A stretch of 64,000 bases of DNA from Promicromonospora sp. Populi. GTDB lineage: Bacteria > Actinomycetota > Actinomycetes > Actinomycetales > Cellulomonadaceae. The notes beneath the pieces are model-generated. The model had not been told where the DNA came from, did no database searches, and saw nothing but the letters and a program-made list of their open reading frames with translations. The position numbers and the translations under genes were made by a program. Below are positions 1 through 8,418 of the stretch, in pieces. The stretch spans positions 3,782,001 through 3,846,000 of the forward strand of contig NZ_CP163528.1 of NCBI RefSeq assembly GCF_041081105.1, written 5' to 3'. The stretch's first letter is position 1. Each line of letters begins with the position of its first letter.

Positions 1-1
1 C

Positions 2-280
2 ACGGGTGCGCTCGACGAAGGCACCCAGACGCTGGCCGCGGGTGCAACGACCCTCGCCGACGGCACGCAGCAGCTCGCCGACGGTTCCGCCCAGCTGGTG
101 GCGGGCACCACGGAGGTGGCGTCCGGGACGGAGCTGCTGTCCGACGGCACGGGCGAGCTCCGCACCCGTGTGGATGGCTCGCCCTTGGGCGCCATCGGCG
201 TTGTTGTTGTCCTCGCCGCAGCGCTCGGTCTGCTGCTGGCGGTCGCGGGCCTGATCCTGCTGGGCCGGCGCCGCGCCTGA
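2..280 (+). CDS. C-terminal end of heptad-repeat membrane protein (YhgE/Pip-like), partial
   Basis: Only the last 92 codons are present; the gene enters from the left edge in the frame starting at base 2. The visible part has repeated units of the form LADGTQQLADG / LAAGATTLADG, the X-X-Leu-X-X-Gly heptads that form long extracytoplasmic coiled stalks in YhgE/Pip-type proteins. A single hydrophobic helix follows (IGVVVVLAAALGLLLAVAGL) with a short RRR tail, as expected for a C-terminal anchor with a cytoplasmic basic end. In that family the proteins are usually multi-pass with an ABC-2-like membrane domain, which would lie outside the window. The family is inferred from the repeats only. A strong hairpin follows the stop. 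Confidence 0.6.
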   Translation, partial: TGALDEGTQTLAAGATTLADGTQQLADGSAQLVAGTTEVASGTELLSDGTGELRTRVDGSPLGAIGVVVVLAAALGLLLAVAGLILLGRRRA

Positions 281-284
281 CCGT

Positions 285-329
285 ACAGATCGCCGGGTCG
301 GAGCGCAGCGCTCCGACCCGGCGATCTGT
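285..329. terminator. Long perfect hairpin between convergent genes
   Basis: A 21-bp perfect stem (285-305 with 309-329) has a 3-nt loop. It lies between the stop of the partial plus-strand gene (280) and the stop of the minus-strand DUF305 gene (344), so it can serve as a bidirectional terminator. There is no U tract. Confidence 0.75.
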
Positions 330-343
330 CGTTCAGCGCAAAG

Positions 344-1144
344 TCACAGCTCGGCGAGCATCTGGTCCAGGCGGTCGATCTCCGCCATCTGGTCGGCGGC
401 GATGTTGTTCGCGAGCTCCAGGACCCGCTCCTCGCTGCCCGACGCAGCGACCTCCTCGCACATGGTGAGTGCGCCCTCATGGTGCTTGATCATGCCCTCC
501 AGGAACAGCCGGTCGAACTGAGCCCCGGACGCGTCCTCGAGGTCCGCCAGCTCGGCGTCGGTCAGCATCCCGGGCATCTCCGCGGCGTCGTGCCCGTGCT
601 CGGGAGCGCGCGGGCCGGAGCCGTCGCCGCTCTCGACGGTCACCGGCACGGGGTACTCGTTCTCCTCCAGCCAGCCCGACATCAGGTCGATCTCGCTGTC
701 CTGCACCACGTCGATGCGGGTAGCGAAGGTCTTCAGCTGTTCGGACGCGGCCCGCTCCGGCGCGAGCTGCGCCACCTCGATCGCCTGGCTGTGGTGCCAG
801 ATCATGTCGGTCAGGAAGTCGGCGTCCGCCTCCGAGAAGGGCGCCTGGGCGGGTGCCCCCTCGTAGTCCTCGGGCGCGATCGTCTCGGCCGCCTCGCCTG
901 GCTTCCCCGGCTGCAGGACGACGGAGCTGGGCGTCGAGACCGGGGTGGGCTCCTCGTCGGGCCCGCACGCGGACAGCACAAGAGCCGGCGCGAGCACGGC
1001 CAGTCCGAACGCGACCGCCCGCGGTGACCACGACCGCCGTCGGGCAGACGCGAGGTTACGGCGCACCGGGCGGGGCCTCCGGGACTTGGGGGAACGGACC
1101 TCGATCTCTGTCTCCACGCGGCGATCCTCCCAGGAAAGTTTCAT
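344..1144 (-). CDS. DUF305 domain lipoprotein
   Basis: 266-residue secreted DUF305 protein. A long basic N-region precedes a hydrophobic segment and a lipobox-like LSAC with Cys60, so it is probably a lipoprotein anchored outside the membrane. The two hallmark motifs are intact: DMIWHHSQAIEVA in the first half and MIKHHEGALTMCEE near the C-terminus. These are His/Met-rich helices that in the family are thought to bind metal; several DUF305 proteins are linked to copper. The ATG at 1144 has a GGGGTGA-like ribosome site and a TAATTT hexamer upstream (1155-1160, read on the minus strand). It is divergent from the LVIVD gene starting at about 1223, so the two share a roughly 80-bp promoter region. 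Membership of DUF305 is clear; the function is not established. Confidence 0.85.
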   Translation of the reverse strand: MKLSWEDRRVETEIEVRSPKSRRPRPVRRNLASARRRSWSPRAVAFGLAVLAPALVLSACGPDEEPTPVSTPSSVVLQPGKPGEAAETIAPEDYEGAPAQAPFSEADADFLTDMIWHHSQAIEVAQLAPERAASEQLKTFATRIDVVQDSEIDLMSGWLEENEYPVPVTVESGDGSGPRAPEHGHDAAEMPGMLTDAELADLEDASGAQFDRLFLEGMIKHHEGALTMCEEVAASGSEERVLELANNIAADQMAEIDRLDQMLAEL

Positions 1145-1206
1145 GAATCACCCCAAATTACTGGTGCTGTGAGAACGCTGTGAGTGAAACTACGTCAACC
1201 CGACCT

Positions 1207-1213
1207 AGGAGGT
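1207..1213 (+). promoter_or_regulatory. Shine-Dalgarno AGGAGGT that decides the TTG start of LVIVD copy 1
   Basis: Perfect anti-SD complement 9 nt before TTG 1223. The same AGGAGGTGTGACGCCC block occurs at 2828-2843 before a GTG in copy 2. Confidence 0.65.
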
Positions 1214-1222
1214 GTGACGCCC

Positions 1223-2683
1223 TTGCGTCGTCCTACCCTTACCCGATCTCGTGCACGTGGCGCCGCTGCCGCCGCCCTCGTGGCGACGCTGGCGGCAGGA
1301 AGCCTTGCCGTCGCGGCACCGAGCCTGGCATCTCCCGGCGACGGCGCGGCTGAGCTGGGCACGGCCACCTCGTCGACGACGTCGTCGGCCGACCCGGACG
1401 TACCCCCGGGCGAGACCGAGTCGTCGAAGATCACCCACCTGAGCAACCAGCCCAAGAACGGCGCGCTGCTCAGCACAGGCTCGGACATCGCGTTCCAGGG
1501 CGACTACGCCTTCGCCGGGAACTACGACGGCTTCACGGTCTACGACCTGTCCGACCCGGAGAACCCCGAGCAGGTGGTGCAGGTGTACTGCCCGGGCGGC
1601 CAGAACGACATCTCCGTCTACAAGGACATCCTGGTGCTGTCGACGGACTCTTCGCGCAGCGACGACTCGTGTGCGTCGACCTCGCTCCCGGCCACCAACA
1701 AGGCGGCTTGGGAGGGCATCAAGGTCTGGGACATCTCCAACCCGCTCGCCCCTGAGTACGTGCAGTCCGTCGAGACCGAGTGCGGCTCGCACACGCACTC
1801 CCTGGTCCCGTCGAAGAACAAGCGGGACGTGTACGTGTACGTCTCCTCGTACGCCCCGGACGGGACGTACCCCGACTGCCAGCCGCCGCACGACACGATC
1901 TCGATCGTGAAGGTCCCGCTGCGGACGCCGACGGCGGCTCGCGTCGTCGCCACGCCGAACCTGTTCCCCGACGGCGGCTACGAGGGCGACGACCGTGGTT
2001 GGTACACGGAGACCACCGGCTGCCACGACATCACCACCTACGCCAAGTACGACCTGGCGGCCGGTGCGTGCATGGGCGACGGCCTGCTCATGGACATCTC
2101 GAACCGAGAGCGTCCCCGCGTGATCAGCAGGGTCCGGGACACGGAGAACTTCGCGTTCTGGCACTCCGCGACCTTCAACAACGATGCGACCAAGGTCGTG
2201 TTCACCGACGAGCTCGGTGGCGGCGGCCTGGCGACCTGCAACGACGAGTTCGGCCCGACGCTCGGCGCCAACGGCATCTACGACATCGAGCGGACGTGGT
2301 ACGGCAAGCGGACGCTCGAGTTCGCCTCGTACTACAAGATCCCCCGCACCAACTCGGACGACGAGAACTGCGTGGCGCACAACGGGTCGCTCATCCCGGT
2401 CAAGGGCAAGGACCTGATGGTCCAGTCCTGGTACCAGGGCGGGGTCTCGGTGTTCGACTTCACCGACTCGGACCGCCCGCGCGAGGTGGCCTGGTTCGAC
2501 CGCGGTGCGGGTGTGAGCGGCGGCGGTACCTGGTCCACGTACTACTACAACGGGTACGCGTACTCGAACGACCTCGGGATCGGGTTCGACACGTTCGACA
2601 TCGACGACTCGATCGACCGCAAGGCTGAGCGGGTGCAGCTCACGTCGCTCAACCCGCAGATGCAGGAGTCGTTCGGCCGCTGA
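1223..2683 (+). CDS. Secreted LVIVD-repeat beta-propeller protein, copy 1
   Basis: 486 residues from the chosen TTG at 1223. This start sits 9 nt after a perfect AGGAGGT (1207-1213), and the same block precedes a GTG in the downstream paralog. The reading frame is open further upstream (GTG 1184), but copy 2 differs there by a one-base indel, so the longer N-terminus is not conserved. A signal peptide (basic TRSRARG, then an Ala/Leu core) ends near ASPG. The body contains YDGFTVYDLSDPENP and VWDISNPLAPEYVQSV, the LVIVD-type propeller blades. His-containing motifs recur: CGSHTHSL, TGCHDITTYAKYD, FWHSATFN, VAHNGSLIP. The protein is probably extracellular; the ligand is unknown. It lies in a module with DUF305 genes on both sides. 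Confidence 0.85.
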   Translation: MRRPTLTRSRARGAAAAALVATLAAGSLAVAAPSLASPGDGAAELGTATSSTTSSADPDVPPGETESSKITHLSNQPKNGALLSTGSDIAFQGDYAFAGNYDGFTVYDLSDPENPEQVVQVYCPGGQNDISVYKDILVLSTDSSRSDDSCASTSLPATNKAAWEGIKVWDISNPLAPEYVQSVETECGSHTHSLVPSKNKRDVYVYVSSYAPDGTYPDCQPPHDTISIVKVPLRTPTAARVVATPNLFPDGGYEGDDRGWYTETTGCHDITTYAKYDLAAGACMGDGLLMDISNRERPRVISRVRDTENFAFWHSATFNNDATKVVFTDELGGGGLATCNDEFGPTLGANGIYDIERTWYGKRTLEFASYYKIPRTNSDDENCVAHNGSLIPVKGKDLMVQSWYQGGVSVFDFTDSDRPREVAWFDRGAGVSGGGTWSTYYYNGYAYSNDLGIGFDTFDIDDSIDRKAERVQLTSLNPQMQESFGR

Positions 2684-2696
2684 CGCGCCCGATCGA

Positions 2697-2726
2697 GCAG
2701 GGTGCGCCGGCTCCGGCGCACCCTGC
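2697..2726 (+). terminator. Hairpin terminator after LVIVD copy 1
   Basis: A 14-bp perfect stem (2697-2710 with 2713-2726, 2-nt spacer) follows the copy 1 stop at 2683. The downstream copy is therefore likely to have its own promoter. Confidence 0.7.
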
Positions 2727-2843
2727 ACTCTTGTGTCGCCCGGGGCAATTTGTCACCACTGTGTAAAAACCCGCCAAAAATCCTGGTACTGGGAGGTACC
2801 TGTGAGTGAGACTGCCTCAACCGACCTAGGAGGTGTGACGCCC

Positions 2844-4247
2844 GTGCGTCGTCCAACCTTTACCCGATCGCGTGCTCGGGGTGCCGCTGGTGTCGCCCTG
2901 ACAGCGTTCTTTGCCGCTGCAGCGGTGGCCCTCGCAGGACCCGCAGCGGCTTCGGTCGCTGAGCCGGACGTTCCGCCGGGCGAGATCGCGTCCTCGAACA
3001 TCACTCACCTGAGCAACCAGCCGAAGAACGGCGCGTTGCAGGGGACGGGCTCGGATATCGCGTTCCAGGGCAAGTATGCGTTCGCCGGGAACTACGACGG
3101 TTTCACCGTCTACGACCTGTCCGACCCGGAGAACCCGGAGCAGGTAGTGCAGGTGTACTGCCCCGGCTCGCAGAATGACGTCTCGGTCTACAAGAACATC
3201 CTGGTGCTGTCCACGGACTCGTCGCGCAGCGACGACTCGTGTGCGTCGACGTCGCTGCCGGCCACCGAGGAGTCCGCGTGGGAGGGCATCAAGGTCTGGG
3301 ACATCTCCAACCCGCTCGCCCCCGAGTACGTCCAGTCCGTCGAGACCGACTGCGGCTCGCACACGCACTCGCTCGCCCCGTCCAAGAACGGCCGGGACCT
3401 CTACGCGTACGTCTCCTCGTACTCGCCGAACGCGACGTACCCGGACTGCCAGCCGCCGCACGACTTCATCTCGATCGTGAAGATCCCGCTGAAGAAGCCG
3501 ACGGCGGCCACGCTGGTCGCCACGCCGAACCTGTTCCCGGACGGCGGCTACCCGGGTGAGCCCGGCGCCTCCGCCACGAGCGGCTGCCACGACATCACGA
3601 CCTACGCCAAGTACGACCTGGCGGCCGGTGCGTGCATGGGTGACGGCATCCTGATGGACATCTCGAACCGGGAGCGTCCGCGTGTGATCAGCCAGGTGCG
3701 GGACACGGAGAACTTCGCGTTCTGGCACTCGGCCACGTTCAACGACGACGCCACCAAGGTGGTCTTCACCGACGAGCTCGGCGGCGGCGGTCTCGCGACC
3801 TGCACCGGCGAGTACGCGCCGGAGCTGGGCGCCAACGGCATCTACGACATCAAGCGCTCGTGGACCGGCAAGCGGACGCTCGAGTTCGCCTCCTACTACA
3901 AGATCCCCCGGATCAACACGGCGAACGAGAACTGCGTGGCGCACAACGGCTCGCTGATCCCGGTCAAGGGCAAAGACCTGATGGTCCAGTCCTGGTACCA
4001 GGGTGGCGTGTCGGTGTTCGACTTCACCGACTCGGACAACCCGCGTGAGGTCGCCTGGTTCGACCGCGGCGAGGGCCTGAGCGGCGGCGGCACCTGGTCC
4101 ACGTACTACTACAACGGGTACGCGTACTCGAACGACCTGTCGGTCGGGTTCGACACGTTCGACATCGACGACTCGATCGATCGCAGGGCCGAACGGGTCA
4201 AGCAGCCCTCCCTGAACCCGCAGATGCAGACGGCGTACCGGTACTGA
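2844..4247 (+). CDS. Secreted LVIVD-repeat beta-propeller protein, copy 2
   Basis: 467 residues from GTG 2844, placed 9 nt after AGGAGGT (2828-2834). An in-frame GTG at 2802 also has a good GGGAGGT (2791-2797) and would add 14 residues before the signal peptide; the shorter start matches copy 1. The signal peptide ends near AAASVAEP. The body is closely similar to copy 1 along its whole length, including GSDIAFQG, YDLSDPENPEQVVQV, CGSHTHSL, SGCHDITTYAKYD, FWHSATFN and VAHNGSLIPVKGKD. One segment after FPDGGY is shorter and differs. This is a tandem duplication that includes the leader. It is probably an extracellular propeller; the conserved His motifs suggest a metal or ligand site in the central channel, which is inference. 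Confidence 0.85.
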   Translation: MRRPTFTRSRARGAAGVALTAFFAAAAVALAGPAAASVAEPDVPPGEIASSNITHLSNQPKNGALQGTGSDIAFQGKYAFAGNYDGFTVYDLSDPENPEQVVQVYCPGSQNDVSVYKNILVLSTDSSRSDDSCASTSLPATEESAWEGIKVWDISNPLAPEYVQSVETDCGSHTHSLAPSKNGRDLYAYVSSYSPNATYPDCQPPHDFISIVKIPLKKPTAATLVATPNLFPDGGYPGEPGASATSGCHDITTYAKYDLAAGACMGDGILMDISNRERPRVISQVRDTENFAFWHSATFNDDATKVVFTDELGGGGLATCTGEYAPELGANGIYDIKRSWTGKRTLEFASYYKIPRINTANENCVAHNGSLIPVKGKDLMVQSWYQGGVSVFDFTDSDNPREVAWFDRGEGLSGGGTWSTYYYNGYAYSNDLSVGFDTFDIDDSIDRRAERVKQPSLNPQMQTAYRY

Positions 4248-4269
4248 TCCGGGCCGACGTCGCTACACC

Positions 4270-4305
4270 GCCTGGGGCATCCTCCACACGGAGGGTGCCC
4301 CAGGC
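4270..4305 (+). terminator. Hairpin terminator after LVIVD copy 2
   Basis: A 16-bp stem with one G-U pair (4270-4285 with 4290-4305) and an ACAC loop lies 22 nt after the stop at 4247. Confidence 0.7.
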
Positions 4306-4406
4306 GCCGTCGTGCCGGGCCATGGCCAGGAAAAGGGCTATTGCCACGACACATCAGTGTTTTCCGTGATGGCGCCCGAGGGTGTTTGTATGGCAGCCTC
4401 CCGGAC

Positions 4407-5180
4407 ATGACGCCCCAGGACTCGACGACCGAGGAGACCGCCCCGACGTCGGGCAAGACACCCGAGTCCGGGACCGTGCCGTCCGGGTACAACCTGGGGC
4501 GCCGGCTGCGAATCATGGGAGCGGTGCTCGCCGGCGGGATCGCCGTCGTGCTGGCGCTGCTGCTGTGGCTCGGTGTGCTGGTCCCGGCCAGGCAGGAGGC
4601 CGCGGGGTACACGGAGGCCGACTCCGGCTACGCCGCGGTGGCGATCGAGCACAACGCGCAGGCCGTGCAGCTCACGGCGCTCGCGCCGGGGCGGTCGACC
4701 GACGACGAGGTGCTCGCCCTCGCGGTCGAGGTGGGCGAGGCGTCGGCGGGCCGCGTCCGCGGGCTCGCCGCGTGGTTGGAGGCCCGCGACATCCCCGTCC
4801 CCGCCGCGGGCACGGAGGCGATAGCCCTGGCCGACGGCGGCCTTACCACCGAGGTGCCCGACGACGGCAGCGGGCCGCGTTCGGCCGCGTCCGCGCACTC
4901 GCACGAGGGCGGCAACCACGGCATGCTCACCGACGAGCAGGTGAACGGGATCGCCGCGCTTGACGGGTCGGAGTTCGACATCGCGCTGCTGGCCGCGCTC
5001 GTCGAGCACCACTACGGCGGGCTGCAGCCGGCCGACGAGGAGATCTCGGGCGGCACCGACCCGGAGGCGAAGGCGCTGGCGCAGTCCGAGGCCGACGCCA
5101 TCCGGCTCGAGGTGGAGGACGTCCGCGACGCGCTGGCCGAGGCCGGCGGCCCGGGGTCCACGAACGACCAGACGAACTAG
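4407..5180 (+). CDS. Membrane-anchored degenerate DUF305 protein
   Basis: 257 residues from ATG 4407; the frame is open upstream to 4341, but there is no better start. An N-terminal cytoplasmic stretch is followed by a hydrophobic helix (MGAVLAGGIAVVLALLLWLGVLV), so the protein is a single-pass anchor with an outside domain. The outer part follows the DUF305 plan of the lipoprotein at 344-1144. Shared features are a central AxWLE-type segment, an insert with DDGSGPRSA and HSHEGGNHGMLTDEQ, and a second motif. Key residues have decayed: the first motif reads IEHNAQAVQL instead of WHHSQAIEV, and the second reads VEHHYGGLQPADEE without the Met. This suggests altered or lost metal binding. It closes the DUF305-LVIVD-LVIVD-DUF305 module. 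Confidence 0.7.
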   Translation: MTPQDSTTEETAPTSGKTPESGTVPSGYNLGRRLRIMGAVLAGGIAVVLALLLWLGVLVPARQEAAGYTEADSGYAAVAIEHNAQAVQLTALAPGRSTDDEVLALAVEVGEASAGRVRGLAAWLEARDIPVPAAGTEAIALADGGLTTEVPDDGSGPRSAASAHSHEGGNHGMLTDEQVNGIAALDGSEFDIALLAALVEHHYGGLQPADEEISGGTDPEAKALAQSEADAIRLEVEDVRDALAEAGGPGSTNDQTN

Positions 5181-5187
5181 GCGCCGC

Positions 5188-5207
5188 GGCGCCCCCGTCA
5201 GGGCGCC
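5188..5207. terminator. GC hairpin between convergent DUF305 and CPBP genes
   Basis: A 7-bp stem GGCGCCC/GGGCGCC has a 6-nt loop that contains the minus-strand stop codon (5198-5200). It overlaps a 14-bp palindrome at 5180-5193. Confidence 0.5.
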
Positions 5208-6034
5208 GTCACGAAGATGTTGAACAGCTCCGGGTGGTGGCCGTGCACCAGGACGGCGAAGACGACGGCGTCGAACAGCAGGTGCACCGCCACCACATAG
5301 CTCAGCGACTTGAACTTGGCGAAGATCCAGCCCTGGACCAGCGCGAACGGCACGGTCAGGAGCGGCCCCCACTCGCGATAGCCGAGCTCCCACAGGAACG
5401 ACACGAAGATCATCGACTGCAGGATGTTCGCCTGCCACATCGGGAAGTGCTTGCACAGCAGGGCGAACACGACGCAGATGAAGAACAGCTCGTCCCAGAT
5501 GCCGACGGCGTTCACACCGATGAACAGCCGCCAGATGTCCTGCGTCCCGTCCAGGTCCGGCCAGTTCAGGTACGCGCCCGAGCCGAGGAAGTAGAACGGC
5601 AGCAGGAAGTACCCGATGATCACCACGAGGGCGAGGTAGATCCACTGACCGGGGCCCCAGCGCTTTCCGGTCGCGACGGGAAACTGGATGGTGTCCTGCT
5701 TCAGCAGGAACCGGGACAGCGCCCAGGGCACCAGCACGGACCCGCCGAGCGCGAGCGTGAACCGCAGCATCCCGGCGTTGGACAGGTCCGCCTGCAGCGA
5801 GATGGTCGAGATGATCCCCATGCCGACGCCGATCAGCGCCAGGTCCCGGCCCAGGGCGCGGTCGGCCCACACACCCAGCGCGATGCCCAGCACCAGCGGC
5901 ACGTACGCGACCGGCCGGATGTGGATGGCGAAGAGCAGGATCGCCGACGCCGAGACGAGAAAGGCGGCGGTGAGCCGCGCCGGGCCGACCAGCGGGGCGG
6001 GCAGAGTGAGGGTCACGGGACGAGGCTCCCACAC
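5198..6034 (-). CDS. CPBP-like (Abi) multi-pass membrane protein
   Basis: About 278 residues from GTG 6034 (GGAG 10 nt upstream). GTG 6013 also has a GGGAG, and the frame is open to a TTG at 6076, so the exact start is uncertain. The protein has about seven to eight hydrophobic segments. Late in the sequence come GIWDELFFICVVFALL and then VAVHLLFDAVVF, matching motifs 1 and 3 of CPBP glutamic intramembrane proteases. The usual EExxxR of motif 1 is here DELFFI, with Asp replacing the first Glu and no Arg, so protease activity is doubtful. It could be a CPBP-fold scaffold or transporter-like protein. It is convergent with the DUF305 gene. Confidence 0.6.
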   Translation of the reverse strand: MWEPRPVTLTLPAPLVGPARLTAAFLVSASAILLFAIHIRPVAYVPLVLGIALGVWADRALGRDLALIGVGMGIISTISLQADLSNAGMLRFTLALGGSVLVPWALSRFLLKQDTIQFPVATGKRWGPGQWIYLALVVIIGYFLLPFYFLGSGAYLNWPDLDGTQDIWRLFIGVNAVGIWDELFFICVVFALLCKHFPMWQANILQSMIFVSFLWELGYREWGPLLTVPFALVQGWIFAKFKSLSYVVAVHLLFDAVVFAVLVHGHHPELFNIFVTAP

Positions 6035-6144
6035 GAGCGGGGTGCTCCGGGCCTGGTACTTCGCGTTCCGGGGCAACTAGTGTTTGTGCGCAGTAAGGAA
6101 ACACCCAGGATCGGTCCCTCTGTGAAGAGGGCCGCCACTCCGGC

Positions 6145-6151
6145 AAGGAGG
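6145..6151 (+). promoter_or_regulatory. Strong ribosome binding site of cstA
   Basis: AAGGAGG lies 5 nt before GTG 6157. It supports the GTG over the internal ATG at 6235. Confidence 0.7.
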
Positions 6152-6156
6152 CCGCT

Positions 6157-8418
6157 GTGCGCTCACCCGAGCAAGTTGAGCTGGTCCGGAACAACCCGGA
6201 TCTCCCCCCGGTCGCGATCATCGACCGCAGACCCATGACCACGGCCAAGAAGCTGATCTTCGCCGCCATCGGACTCGTCGCGGCGATCGCGTGGGCCCTC
6301 GTCGCGTTCGTCCGCGGTGAGGCGGTCAACGGTGCGTACTTCGTGGTCGCCGCCGTCGGCACGTACGTCGTCGCGTACCGCTTCTACGCGCGGCTGATCG
6401 AGTACAAGGTTGTACGACCGCGCGACGACCGGGCGACACCCGCCGAGGAGCACGAGAACGGCCGGGACTTCGCGCCCACGGACCGGCGCGTGCTGTTCGG
6501 GCACCACTTCGCCGCCATCGCGGGTGCGGGCCCGCTGGTCGGCCCGGTCCTCGCCGCCCAGATGGGTTACCTGCCCGGCACCCTGTGGATCATCATCGGT
6601 GCGGTCCTGGCCGGCTGCGTACAGGACTACCTCGTCCTGTGGCTGTCCACCCGCCGTCGCGGCCGCTCGCTCGGTCAGATGATCCGCGACGAGATGGGCT
6701 CGATCGGCGGCGCCGCCGGCCTGATCGGCGTGTTCGTCATCATGATCATCATCCTGGCGGTCCTTGCCCTGGTGGTCGTCAACGCCCTGGCGGAGTCGCC
6801 GTGGGGCGTCTTCTCCGTGGGCATGACCATCCCGATCGCCCTGTTCATGGGCGTGTACCTGAGGTACATCCGGCCGGGCCGGGTGTCTGAGGTGTCCATC
6901 ATCGGGGTTGTGCTGCTGGTCCTCGCGATCGTCGCGGGTGGCTGGGTGGCCGACACCACCTGGGGCGCCGAGATGTTCACGCTCGACAAGGTGACCGTCG
7001 CGTGGCTCATCGTGGGCTACGGGTTCCTCGCGTCAGTGCTGCCGGTGTGGCTGCTGCTCGCCCCGCGCGACTACCTGTCCACGTTCATGAAGGTGGGCAC
7101 CATCATCCTGCTCGCCGTGGGTGTGATCGTGGCGCAGCCCGCCGTCCAGGCCCCCGCCGTCTCCAGCTTCGCGATCGAGGGCAACGGACCGGCGTTCGCC
7201 GGCTCGCTGTTCCCGTTCCTGTTCATCACCATCGCGTGCGGCGCGCTGTCCGGGTTCCACTCCCTGATCTCGTCCGGCACCAGCCCCAAGCTGGTCGAGA
7301 AGGAGAGCCAGCTGCGGCTCATCGGCTACGGCGGCATGCTCACCGAGTCGTTCGTGGCGATCATGGCGCTGGTCACGGCCATCTCGATCGACCAGCACCT
7401 GTACTTCACGATGAACGCCCCCGCGACGCTCACCGGCGGCGAGCCGGCCGCCGCGGCGGACTACGTGAACGGTCTCGGTCTGGCGGGCCCGCCCGCCACC
7501 GCGGCGGAGATCCAGGGCGCGGCCGACGCCGTCGGCGAGGAGTCGATCATCTCCCGCACAGGCGGGGCCCCGACGCTCGCGTTCGGGATGTCCCAGATCC
7601 TCGGCTCGTTCCTGGGCGGCGCGAGCCTCCAGGCGTTCTGGTACCACTTCGCGATCATGTTCGAGGCCCTGTTCATCCTCACCACGGTCAACGCCGGCAC
7701 ACGGGTCGCCCGCTTCATGCTGTCCGACACGCTCGGCAACCTCGGCGGCCCGATGCGCAAGTTCCGTGACCCCTCCTGGCGGGTGGGCGCGTGGATCTGC
7801 TCGCTCGTCGTATGTGGCCTGTGGGGCGCGATCCTCCTCATGGGGGTCACCGACCCGCTGGGCGGTATCAACACGCTGTTCCCGCTGTTCGGCATCGCGA
7901 ACCAGCTGCTCGCCGCGATGGCGCTCGCCCTGATCACGGTGGTCGTGGTCAAGAAGGGCTACCTCAAGTGGGCGTGGATCCCCGCGGTACCGCTGGTGTG
8001 GGACCTCGCGGTCACCATGACGGCGTCGTACCAGAAGATCTTCTCGCCCGAGCCGACCCTCGGGTACTGGGCGCAGCACAACGCGTTCCGGGAGGCGCGG
8101 GACGCGGGCGAGCAGTCGTTCGGGAGCGCCGCCGACCCGGCAGCGATGGATGCGGTCATCCGGAACACGTTCCTGCAGGGCACCCTGTCGATCGTGTTCG
8201 CACTGCTCGTGCTGATCGTCGCCCTGGTGGCGCTGTGGGTGTGCGTCAAGGCGATCCGGGCGGGCGGCCTGCCGACCACGGAGGAGCCGGACTCGAAGTC
8301 GGCCACCTTCGCGCCGTCGGGCCTCATCCCCACCGACGCCGAACGGGAGGTGGCCGCTGAGTGGACCGCCTACTACCAGGAGCACCCGGAGAAGCTCCGG
8401 ACGGGGACGCACGCGTGA
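6157..8418 (+). CDS. cstA: Carbon starvation protein CstA family pyruvate/peptide transporter
   Basis: 753 residues, the usual length for the CstA/BtsT family of proton- or sodium-coupled pyruvate (and peptide) carriers in the inner membrane. GTG 6157 is preceded by AAGGAGG. It shows the family landmarks HHFAAIAGAGPLVGPVLAAQMGY near residue 115, then GALSGFHSLISSGTSPK, and FGIANQLLAAMALALITV near the C-terminus, with some 16 to 18 hydrophobic helices. The gene overlaps the downstream ybdD-like gene by 4 nt (GTGA), the usual cstA-ybdD pairing. In other bacteria the family is induced on carbon depletion and scavenges pyruvate. The window also encodes PEP carboxylase, but far away. Confidence 0.93.
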   Translation: MRSPEQVELVRNNPDLPPVAIIDRRPMTTAKKLIFAAIGLVAAIAWALVAFVRGEAVNGAYFVVAAVGTYVVAYRFYARLIEYKVVRPRDDRATPAEEHENGRDFAPTDRRVLFGHHFAAIAGAGPLVGPVLAAQMGYLPGTLWIIIGAVLAGCVQDYLVLWLSTRRRGRSLGQMIRDEMGSIGGAAGLIGVFVIMIIILAVLALVVVNALAESPWGVFSVGMTIPIALFMGVYLRYIRPGRVSEVSIIGVVLLVLAIVAGGWVADTTWGAEMFTLDKVTVAWLIVGYGFLASVLPVWLLLAPRDYLSTFMKVGTIILLAVGVIVAQPAVQAPAVSSFAIEGNGPAFAGSLFPFLFITIACGALSGFHSLISSGTSPKLVEKESQLRLIGYGGMLTESFVAIMALVTAISIDQHLYFTMNAPATLTGGEPAAAADYVNGLGLAGPPATAAEIQGAADAVGEESIISRTGGAPTLAFGMSQILGSFLGGASLQAFWYHFAIMFEALFILTTVNAGTRVARFMLSDTLGNLGGPMRKFRDPSWRVGAWICSLVVCGLWGAILLMGVTDPLGGINTLFPLFGIANQLLAAMALALITVVVVKKGYLKWAWIPAVPLVWDLAVTMTASYQKIFSPEPTLGYWAQHNAFREARDAGEQSFGSAADPAAMDAVIRNTFLQGTLSIVFALLVLIVALVALWVCVKAIRAGGLPTTEEPDSKSATFAPSGLIPTDAEREVAAEWTAYYQEHPEKLRTGTHA

